This document shows, piece after piece, positions 1 through 5,383 of a stretch of DNA of 9,843 nt; within the stretch, counting starts at the first letter, position 1; the number at the start of each line of letters is the position of its first letter. The notes beneath the pieces were generated by a model, which saw nothing but the letters and a program-made list of their open reading frames with translations, was not told the origin of the DNA and searched no databases. The DNA is from Spirochaetaceae bacterium (GTDB lineage: Bacteria; Spirochaetota; Spirochaetia; Treponematales; Breznakiellaceae). The position numbers were made by a program, and so were the translations under genes. The stretch spans positions 1 through 9,843 of the forward strand of contig JAISZQ010000085.1 of assembly GCA_031269165.1 (NCBI GenBank), given 5' to 3'.

Positions 1-35
1 AGCCTGTTCCAAAACTCGGTTAGTTTTGACAGGCT
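1..35. repeat. degenerate palindrome of the CTGTTCCAAAAC family
   Basis: AGCCTGT (1-7) pairs with ACAGGCT (29-35) and CAAAACT (10-16) pairs with AGTTTTG (22-28). Only a 2-nt bulge (8-9) interrupts the 14-bp stem, and the loop is 17-21. The left arm shares CTGTTCCAAAACT with the palindrome at 2773-2810, so it looks like a diverged copy of the same element. It begins at the window edge and may extend further. There is no T-tract after it, so it is not an obvious intrinsic terminator on the plus strand. Confidence 0.6.
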
Positions 36-38
36 CAT

Positions 39-71
39 GCAGTTTCTCAGGCTAAAGCCTTACGAAACTGC
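39..71. repeat. second palindrome of the cluster
   Basis: GCAGTTTC (39-46) pairs with GAAACTGC (64-71), and inside it AGGCT (49-53) pairs with AGCCT (56-60) around a 2-nt spacer. It sits directly between two palindromes of the CTGTTCCAAAAC family but has a different sequence, so the 1-120 stretch is three hairpins in a row. Function unknown. Confidence 0.5.
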
Positions 72-393
72 GCTTTTTAAAGGTTGCTGTTCCAAAACTT
101 GAGGTTTTGGAACAGCCTCCTGTAGCAAGTTCGATAACTTCTTTTGTTTTCGGTAAAACCGGAATACCAGACAGAAATGTAAGCCGCCGTGCCGCCGCAT
201 CCGGGCTGCCAAGACCGCACTCGTCTAAAACATCCTGACTGACAAAAAGGTCGTATTTTTGCCGCTCGGTCTCCCAAAAAAGTCTGGTCGAGGCTTGCCG
301 TCCGGCTGTTATAATGTCGCAACTTGGACGCGCTGTCGCAAGACTTGGGATCGTCGTTTCGACAAACAGCCGCTTTTTCTCGGTATCCATCAC
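52..393 (-). pseudogene. truncated PIN-domain (VapC-like) toxin gene
   Basis: The minus-strand frame opens with GTG-ATG (393-388) and encodes about 91 residues resembling the N-terminal half of PIN-domain nucleases of the MKRLFVETTIPS type. It has ETTIPS near residues 12-17, a DIITAGRQ-like helix near 26-33 and LFVSQDVLDECG near 49-60, with acidic residues at the expected positions. After residue 91 (LAT) the frame runs into the palindrome at 82-120 and adds a low-complexity tail (GCSKTSSFGTATFKK) before a stop at 52-54. PIN toxins of this family are usually about 140-160 residues (family knowledge), so the C-terminal part carrying further acidic catalytic residues is missing. No intact antitoxin gene precedes it: a good ribosome site (GAGGAG, 439-434) serves an ATG at 427 whose frame is one base out of register with the toxin. 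A dead toxin remnant is likely. The lost half could lie left of the window if this is an insertion. Confidence 0.7.
82..120. repeat. CTGTTCCAAAAC palindromic element (copy at PIN gene break)
   Basis: GCTGTTCCAAAAC (86-98) is a perfect inverted repeat of GTTTTGGAACAGC (104-116) with a 5-nt loop. Two more G-C pairs follow on the outside beyond two mismatches. The element closely matches the palindrome at 2773-2810. On the minus strand it begins exactly where the PIN-domain protein stops looking like its family, which suggests insertion of the element or a deletion that ends at it. Confidence 0.75.
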
Positions 394-468
394 CTAACCT
401 TACCGCACAACCGCCTTGATTCCTCATTTTTCACTCCTCGTTATCCCCGCCTCCTCCCACAGCAGGTC

Positions 469-560
469 GTCATTGCGAGCGAGCAACTTGTCATTGCGAG
501 CGTAGCGAAGCAATCCAGGGGAAACACGCCCTACGGTCAACGTGGCAACTCGCGTTGCCG
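469..560. repeat. partial GTCATTGCGAG interspersed elements
   Basis: GTCATTGCGAGC occurs at 469-480 and again at 490-501, the second time continuing to CAATCCAG (511-518) as in the full elements at 8887-8989 and 9750-9829. The closing arm CTCGCAATGAC is absent. A hairpin GGCAAC-TCGC-GTTGCC (544-559) resembles the GGCAAC-TAT-GTTGCC hairpin inside the 8887-8989 copy. This therefore looks like a rearranged or decayed copy. No protein is supported in 394-700. Confidence 0.7.
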
Positions 561-587
561 TACTTAAGCAAAGGGAATATAAGAATG

Positions 588-627
588 GTCCACAGATTGC
601 GCCTGATGGCGACCCAGATTGCGTGGA
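588..627. repeat. degenerate repeat shared with 8687-8727
   Basis: Aligning 588-627 with 8687-8727 gives roughly three quarters identity, both reading GTCC-C-GATTGCGCC, then GGCGAC-C-GATT, then C-TGGA or C-CGGA. Both copies lie in non-coding DNA next to other repeats. It looks like an old interspersed repeat, and no function can be assigned. Confidence 0.45.
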
Positions 628-704
628 ACTATAAACGTGTACCTAAATCTGAAACTTTTTTCATCTTTTTTCACGTTTTTTTAGCGATTTTCGCCGGGTA
701 CCAC

Positions 705-733
705 TTGACACTTTTTTGCGTTTCCGGTATAAG
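705..733 (+). promoter_or_regulatory. sigma70-type promoter for the sugar cluster
   Basis: TTGACA (705-710) is a consensus -35 box, followed after exactly 17 nt by TATAAG (728-733), a near-consensus -10. A T-rich stretch (655-683) lies upstream. It points at the glycoside hydrolase gene at 1217, which would give a leader of about 475 nt. Nothing else on the plus strand before 1217 looks like a convincing gene. Confidence 0.65.
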
Positions 734-739
734 TATACC
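726..739. promoter_or_regulatory. candidate operator overlapping the -10 box
   Basis: GGTATA (726-731), spacer AG, TATACC (734-739) is a perfect inverted repeat that covers the -10 hexamer. A dimeric repressor bound here would block initiation. This is an inference from symmetry and position only, and no cognate regulator is in the window. The symmetry could also be a chance effect of an AT-rich -10. Confidence 0.4.
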
Positions 740-1198
740 TCGTTGTCCGGCGGTAGTGCCGGGGTATGTCAGAAAGGCTGGTTATGCGAAAAATGGTGTT
801 GCGTGTTGTCAATAAGTTCCTCGTGACCCCCGCTCCTACCGCAGTTGCCCCCCTTCCCACGGGAACCTTTTAGGTCACTTAACCCCCCTTTTTCCCCTTG
901 TTTGGGCCCTTTTCAGTCGGTTTTACTCCTTTTTCTGTTTTCCCGTTTCTGCCGTCCTTATGCTTCTTACATGAAACATAGTGTTCGTGCGCCGGAAACA
1001 ACGCTCATACACTCAAATCCCATCCCTCCTGGAGAACGGAAAAGGCGAAGCGGGCGAATGGGGGCCGGTTGTGTCGGCGGTTATTCCATAGGTTCAAGAG
1101 GCGGCGTTGCCATGAAACCGCCCGTCGAAATGAAACGGGGCGCGTGGGTTCACCCGCGTTGGACATGTAAACATATTTGCGGATTTTATTTGAATTGA
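740..1198 (+). other. long structured leader / gene-free region
   Basis: No recognisable protein is encoded here. What can be seen: a hairpin CCGGC-GGTAGT-GCCGG (747-762) just after the predicted transcription start; a strongly pyrimidine-biased tract (about 845-961) with runs of C and T; a long-range pair GGCGGTT (1076-1082) with AACCGCC (1116-1122); and a short stem GCGTGGG/CCCGCGT (1142-1159) with two G-U pairs. The last 30 nt before the gene are AT-rich. It could be a regulatory 5' leader or eroded intergenic DNA. I do not recognise any known riboswitch. Confidence 0.4.
766..873 (+). other. possible 35-codon leader peptide
   Basis: An ATG at 766 opens a 35-residue frame ending at TAG (871-873), starting MSERLVMRKMVLRVVNKF and ending in a Pro/Ala/Thr-rich tail. 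It lies about 25 nt after the predicted transcription start. The ribosome site is weak (GGGG, 761-764, close to the ATG). The composition (basic, hydrophobic, then proline-rich) is not diagnostic and I recognise no family. It may be chance. Confidence 0.2.
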
Positions 1199-1216
1199 AT
1201 GATAAGGGGTATAGTT

Positions 1217-2734
1217 ATGCAGACAGTAGATCAATACGGCATTTTCGAGCTTCTCTTTACTTCCGGTGATGAAGGGCCGGTTGTTGGAGAAGGGATTTTC
1301 AGCAAAGACGGGAAGGAATACCGGGTAAAGGGCTTTAAGGACGGCGATGCTTACCGCCTGCGTTTCATGCCCGGCGAGACCGGAGTCTGGAACTACACCG
1401 TCCGCTACGGCGGCGCGGAGGAAGCGGGGAGTTTTCGCTGTGCCGAAGCCCCGGCGGGGATTCACGGCCCGGTACGCGCCACGGGCTTTCACTTCCGGTA
1501 CGACGACGGAGAACGGTATCTTCCCTTCGGCACCACCTGTTACGCATGGACTCACCAGAGCGAGGAGACTCAGGAAGCAACCCTGCGTTCTCTGGATGCC
1601 GCGCCGTTCAACAAACTGCGGATGTGCATCTTCCCAAAACACATGCCCTACAACCACAACGAACCTGAGTGCTTCCCCTTTCGTAAAAAAGCGGACGGAA
1701 CATGGAACGTATACGAACCGGATCCCCGGTTCTGGCGGCATCTGGAAAAGCGCGTCGCGGAACTCGCGGAAAAGGGCATCGAGGCGGATCTGATCCTCTT
1801 TCACCCCTATGACCGCTGGGGCTTTAGCACCTTATCTATGGAAGAAAATCTTGTCTACTTGGACTACTGCGTTGCCCGGCTTGCGGCGTACCGCAATGTC
1901 TGGTGGAGTCTGGCAAATGAGTACGACGTTGTCACGGCGCGGAAAACTGAAGATTGGAATCGCTTTGGCAGCCTCCTCGCGGAAACGGACCCCTATCATC
2001 ACTTGATTTCCATTCACCAGTGTTTTACGCCATTTCCCAAGGCGGACTGGATGACCCATTGTTCCATGCAGACCGGGCTTGTGAGAAACGCGCTGCTCTG
2101 GCGCGAGGAGTATCAGCGTCCGGTTATCATCGACGAATGCGGCTACGAGGGGGACATTGAATTTGGGTGGGGCAATCTTTCGGCCTTTGAACTCGTCCAC
2201 CGCTGCTGGACCGCTGTGTGTGCCGGGGCTTACGTTACCCACGGGGAGACCTTCTATCGGGAGGACGAGGTGCTCTGGTGGGCAAAGGGCGGCGTGCTCC
2301 GAGGCGAGAGCGTTGTCCGGCTCCGTTTTCTGAAGGACGTGCTTTCCGGTCTGCCCCGGGAACTCGATCCGTTCCCGCCGCCCCGGTGGTTGCCCAATCC
2401 CAATGAGAGCAAACCAAAGAGCGGGGAAGACGCCGACGGAATTGTTTCGGCACTCTTAAAGATGCCTGAAGCGGAACGTAACCGGTGGCGTGTTGCATTA
2501 AGCCCCGCCGTAGTGGAAAGCCCGGATTACCGCCTTGAGTACCTGGGCCGTACCTGTCCGGCCTTTTGGGATCTGGAACTGTCCGAAAAAGGCCGTTACC
2601 GGGTGGAGATCATCGACGTGTGGGAGATGACGCGCCGGGTATTCGCGGAGGAAGCGTCAGGCCGGGTGCGGGTGACGCTGCCCGCCAAAGAAGGGATCGC
2701 TTTGTTGATTACCCACTTATCCGGGGAGGAATGA
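1217..2734 (+). CDS. cytoplasmic GH-A clan glycoside hydrolase, DUF5060/DUF4038/DUF5605 type
   Basis: This 505-residue protein has the layout of the DUF5605-type glycosidases. An N-terminal beta-sandwich (about 1-85, DUF5060-like, with RFMPGETGVWNY at 49-60) precedes a TIM-barrel hydrolase domain (about 90-375, DUF4038-like) and a C-terminal beta-domain (about 420-503, DUF5605-like). Barrel motifs include FGTTCYAWTHQ (104-114), FNKLRMCIFPKH (131-142) and FHPYDRWGFS (195-204). By analogy with clan GH-A, Glu235 in SLANEYD is the likely acid/base and Glu307 in IIDECGYEG the likely nucleophile. There is no signal peptide, so it acts in the cytoplasm on imported oligosaccharide. The ATG at 1217 is preferred over the in-frame ATG at 1199 because AAGGGG (1204-1209) sits 7 nt before it and homology starts at MQTVDQYGIFEL. 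The substrate cannot be read from sequence: relatives with DUF4038 include apiosidases, but that does not fix it. It is the first gene of the cluster, 139 nt ahead of the binding-protein gene. Confidence 0.85.
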   Translation: MQTVDQYGIFELLFTSGDEGPVVGEGIFSKDGKEYRVKGFKDGDAYRLRFMPGETGVWNYTVRYGGAEEAGSFRCAEAPAGIHGPVRATGFHFRYDDGERYLPFGTTCYAWTHQSEETQEATLRSLDAAPFNKLRMCIFPKHMPYNHNEPECFPFRKKADGTWNVYEPDPRFWRHLEKRVAELAEKGIEADLILFHPYDRWGFSTLSMEENLVYLDYCVARLAAYRNVWWSLANEYDVVTARKTEDWNRFGSLLAETDPYHHLISIHQCFTPFPKADWMTHCSMQTGLVRNALLWREEYQRPVIIDECGYEGDIEFGWGNLSAFELVHRCWTAVCAGAYVTHGETFYREDEVLWWAKGGVLRGESVVRLRFLKDVLSGLPRELDPFPPPRWLPNPNESKPKSGEDADGIVSALLKMPEAERNRWRVALSPAVVESPDYRLEYLGRTCPAFWDLELSEKGRYRVEIIDVWEMTRRVFAEEASGRVRVTLPAKEGIALLITHLSGEE

Positions 2735-2772
2735 GCGGGATAAGGCGGTATCTACCGCCGTTTATTGAAAAA

Positions 2773-2810
2773 TGAGGCTGTTCCAAAACTGAAGTTTTGG
2801 AACAGCCTCA
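2773..2810. repeat. perfect CTGTTCCAAAAC palindrome between genes
   Basis: An 18-nt arm (2773-2790) is followed by a 2-nt spacer and its exact reverse complement (2793-2810), so the 38 bp fold into a near-perfect hairpin or cruciform. It lies 38 nt after the stop of the hydrolase gene and is the best copy of the element also seen at 82-120 and, decayed, at 1-35. No run of T follows, so it is a poor intrinsic terminator, but as RNA it could slow or protect the transcript. It separates the hydrolase gene from the transporter genes. Confidence 0.85.
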
Positions 2811-2873
2811 CATGAATTGGTAATCTTAAGACGGCGTAGCCGCCTGAAGAAATATTTATTTTTGGAGGATTTT

Positions 2874-4385
2874 ATGAAACAGAAAGGATTGTTGTTTGTC
2901 GTGATGGCGTTCGCCCTGGCCGCGTGCTCCCAAAAGGGAAAGGCTCCGGCTACGGAGGGCAAGGAGATCGTGGAGATCATCTGGCAGTACCCATCTCCGG
3001 GTGATTTGGGAGCGGGGTTTCAGGAAGTGGAAGACGCCCTCAACGTCATGATGGAACGGGACATTGGCGTACACGTCAGGTTTGAACCGGTGGGGCTTAT
3101 GGAGTCCCAGCAAAAGGCGGCACTTATGGTGTCCAGCGGCGAACAGCTCGACATTGCCCTTACCGCGTTCACCTCGATTGGGCCCATTATCGAAAGCGGC
3201 TTGATTGTCCCCCTGGACGATTTGGTTGACCAGTACGGGCAGGCTTTGAAAGACCATTGCGGGGTGCTGCTTGACAAGTGCAGGTATGGAGGAAAGCTTT
3301 ATGGAATTCCGCCGGCGTATATTATAGGAGAAGGCTATGGGTATATGATTCGGGACGAGATGCTTAAAAAGTATGGCCTCACGGTTGACGAAACCAAGCT
3401 GTATACCCTCGCCGATGTGGAGGCTCTTTTTGAGAAGGTCAAGGCGGGGGAAGGCCCCAACTTCTACTGCACCATACCTTGGAATACCGAACCCGCGCCT
3501 TTGAATAACTCGTATATGGCATACGACAAGGTTATGGGTTCATTTGCCGGGGGCGTGCTGATGCTTAACCGTAGTTTTACCGACCTCACGATAACCAACC
3601 TGTTTGAAACCCCGGAATACAAAGCGTACGCCGAGATGATGTACCGCTGGGCGCAAAAGGGCTATATATCGCCGGACGCCGCGGTCACTTCGGAATCTCC
3701 TGATACACTTTATAAAGCGGGAAACTATCTTGGCATGATGTATTGGCATAATGAGAAAAAGCTAAACGCTTACATTTCAACCGCAGGAACGGACTTGTCA
3801 AGCATGAAACTGGTTGACCCCTATGTGGTAAACGGAGGCGGTCAGGCGCTAATGTGGAATATCACAACCACCTCCGCCAACCCCGCCAAGGCGGTAGAGG
3901 CGCTTAATTACATCTATGAGCATAAAGAAGCAACATTGCTCATACAGTTTGGTTTGGAGGGAAAATCCTATGAAGTGGTAGAAGACGGCCCCGATGGTAA
4001 AGTAATAAAGTATCTTTCAGAGGACGTTTCTACGCTGCCTTATTATACCCCCTACGGACTATGGGGAGATCGTCTTGAATGGCCGGTTGTTTATCCGGCT
4101 CCGGCAAGTATGAATCGGTTATTAAAAGAAAGAGACGACGCAATCCCACAATCACGGTATTCACCCGCGATGGGCTACAGTTTTGTACAGGAATCGGTAG
4201 CCACCGAGGTAGCAGCGGTGAATACGGTCATCACCCAATACACGCCGGGCTTTAACAGCGGCGCACTCAACCCCGCAACGGCGCTGCCTGAATTTATCAC
4301 CGCCCTCAAAGCGGCGGGCATTGATAAAGTAATCGCCGAGAACCAGCGCCAGATTGACGCATGGGCGGCGGCCAATAAAAACTAA
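2874..4385 (+). CDS. lipoprotein sugar-binding protein of a CUT1-type ABC transporter (LipO-like)
   Basis: A 503-residue lipoprotein. MKQKGLLFVVMAFALAAC gives a basic start, a hydrophobic core and a lipobox LAAC with Cys18, so the mature protein is anchored to a membrane on the outside of the cytoplasm. The body matches extracellular solute-binding family 1 (IIWQYPSPGD at 35-44, SGEQLDIALTAF at 88-99, YGGKLYGIPP at 138-147). The C-terminal part (about 410-500: SPAMGYSF, EVAAVNTVITQY, LPEFITALKAAGIDKV) resembles DUF3502, which is typical of the LipO proteins paired with LplB/LplC. The ATG at 2874 is chosen over an in-frame ATG at 2817 because GGAGG (2864-2868) precedes it and the signal peptide starts there. 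It delivers an oligosaccharide to the permeases encoded next. The ligand is unknown. A small GGCG/CGCC hairpin (2833-2844) lies in the upstream gap. Confidence 0.92.
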   Translation: MKQKGLLFVVMAFALAACSQKGKAPATEGKEIVEIIWQYPSPGDLGAGFQEVEDALNVMMERDIGVHVRFEPVGLMESQQKAALMVSSGEQLDIALTAFTSIGPIIESGLIVPLDDLVDQYGQALKDHCGVLLDKCRYGGKLYGIPPAYIIGEGYGYMIRDEMLKKYGLTVDETKLYTLADVEALFEKVKAGEGPNFYCTIPWNTEPAPLNNSYMAYDKVMGSFAGGVLMLNRSFTDLTITNLFETPEYKAYAEMMYRWAQKGYISPDAAVTSESPDTLYKAGNYLGMMYWHNEKKLNAYISTAGTDLSSMKLVDPYVVNGGGQALMWNITTTSANPAKAVEALNYIYEHKEATLLIQFGLEGKSYEVVEDGPDGKVIKYLSEDVSTLPYYTPYGLWGDRLEWPVVYPAPASMNRLLKERDDAIPQSRYSPAMGYSFVQESVATEVAAVNTVITQYTPGFNSGALNPATALPEFITALKAAGIDKVIAENQRQIDAWAAANKN

Positions 4386-4392
4386 ATGGGCG

Positions 4393-4429
4393 GGGCCCGC
4401 GCGGGAATATGGTATTCACACGCGGGTCC
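4393..4429 (+). promoter_or_regulatory. intercistronic hairpin between binding-protein and permease genes
   Basis: GGGCCCGCG (4393-4401) pairs with CGCGGGTCC (4421-4429) over 9 bp, including one G-U, around a 19-nt loop. It starts 8 nt after the stop of the binding-protein gene. In many sugar operons a hairpin at this place protects the upstream binding-protein mRNA from 3' decay or lowers readthrough, so that binding protein outnumbers permease (established pattern). That role here is inference. No T-tract follows. Confidence 0.55.
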
Positions 4430-4450
4430 GCACATATTATGGAGGATTTT

Positions 4451-5374
4451 ATGAATACCCAAAAACGCCGCCCCAAGTGGGGCCGTATTATGCCGTTCTA
4501 TGTCATGGCATTACCCGGGATGATCTATCTCCTGGTTAATAACTACATACCCCTGTACGGCATATTGATAGCCTTCAAAAAGCTCAACTACCAAAAAGGC
4601 ATCTTTGGCAGCGACTGGAACGGCCTCAAGAACTTTGAGTTCCTCTTTGCTTCCAGCGACGCCTGGACAATCACCCGGAATACCGTCCTCTATAATCTCG
4701 CCTTTTTAATCGTCGGGACCGTGCTCGCCATAACCCTGGCTCTGTTAATCAACGAGATGAAAAACAGGCTTGTTTCGCGGTTCTGCCAGAGCCTCACCCT
4801 GCTTCCCTACCTTATGAGCTGGGTTGTGGTCAGTTACCTTGTCTTCGCATTCCTGTCAAGCGAGTCCGGGCTGATCAACAAATCTATCATGGAACCTCTG
4901 GGCATCCCGAATATCGCCTGGTATCAGGAAAAGAAATACTGGCCCTTTATCCTCATATTCGTGAACTCCTGGAAAGGCGTCGGGTACAGCATGATCATCT
5001 ATCTGGCCGCCATCGTGGGCATCAGTCAGGACTATTACGAGGCCGCGACTCTGGACGGCGCGAACAAGTGGCAGCAGATATGCAAAATCACCCTGCCCAT
5101 GCTGACGCCCACCATGCTGGTCATTCTGGCCTTAAGCCTTGGACAGATGTTCCGTTCCGATTTCGGCTTGTTTTACCAGATACCCAAGAACAGCGGGACA
5201 CTCTTTTCCGTTACCCGCACTATTGATGTGTATGTGTACCACGCGCTGATGAAAAACAGCAACTACGGTATGTCCAGCGCGGCAAGCGTGTATCAGTCCG
5301 TGGTGGGGTTCATCCTTATTTTGTCAACTAATTTTATCTTGAGAAAACACCGCCCCGAAAGCGCGTTGTTTTAG
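4451..5374 (+). CDS. lplB: ABC sugar transporter permease, LplB family
   Basis: A 307-residue inner-membrane protein with about six hydrophobic segments (roughly 15-40, 78-101, 115-137, 163-190, 216-235 and 280-296). The cytoplasmic coupling loop EAATLDGANKWQQICKITLP (197-216) is the binding-protein-dependent permease EAA motif that contacts the ATPase. The N-terminus (LPGMIYLLVNNYIPLYG, 21-37) and the Asn/Phe-rich stretch after WNGLKNF fit the LplB group of CUT1 transporters. The ATG at 4451 follows GGAGG (4441-4445) and is chosen over an in-frame ATG at 4409 that lies inside the intercistronic hairpin region. It pairs with the second permease 9 nt downstream to form the membrane channel for the sugar delivered by the lipoprotein at 2874-4385. 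The lplB name is by family resemblance. Confidence 0.93.
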   Translation: MNTQKRRPKWGRIMPFYVMALPGMIYLLVNNYIPLYGILIAFKKLNYQKGIFGSDWNGLKNFEFLFASSDAWTITRNTVLYNLAFLIVGTVLAITLALLINEMKNRLVSRFCQSLTLLPYLMSWVVVSYLVFAFLSSESGLINKSIMEPLGIPNIAWYQEKKYWPFILIFVNSWKGVGYSMIIYLAAIVGISQDYYEAATLDGANKWQQICKITLPMLTPTMLVILALSLGQMFRSDFGLFYQIPKNSGTLFSVTRTIDVYVYHALMKNSNYGMSSAASVYQSVVGFILILSTNFILRKHRPESALF

Positions 5375-5383
5375 GAGGCTTGT

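Noticed and set aside
259..567. 102-codon plus-strand frame across the PIN gene and the GTCATTGCGAG repeat
   Set aside because: It runs antisense through the PIN remnant and then through repeat DNA (VIASEQLVIASVAKQSR is typical translated repeat). Not a gene.
845..1198. 117-codon plus-strand frame covering the pyrimidine-rich leader
   Set aside because: The composition is driven by C/T runs (Pro, Phe, Leu, Ser), with no ribosome site and no recognisable family. Treated as non-coding leader.
1178..1205. Possible second promoter TTGCGG-16-TGATAA just before the first hydrolase gene
   Set aside because: The -10 would overlap the ribosome site AAGGGG, so the transcript would start too late to include it. 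The boxes are also weaker than those at 705-733.
1094..1804. Long open frame of 236 codons on the minus strand opposite the first hydrolase gene
   Set aside because: It lies opposite a well-supported protein in a GC-rich region, has no recognisable domain, and its downstream part runs into the non-coding leader. It is a shadow frame.
2831..2866. Possible intrinsic terminator (GGCG-TAGC-CGCC hairpin followed by an AT-rich stretch) before the binding-protein gene
   Set aside because: The stem is only 4 bp and the following A/T stretch is not a continuous T-run. Too weak to call.
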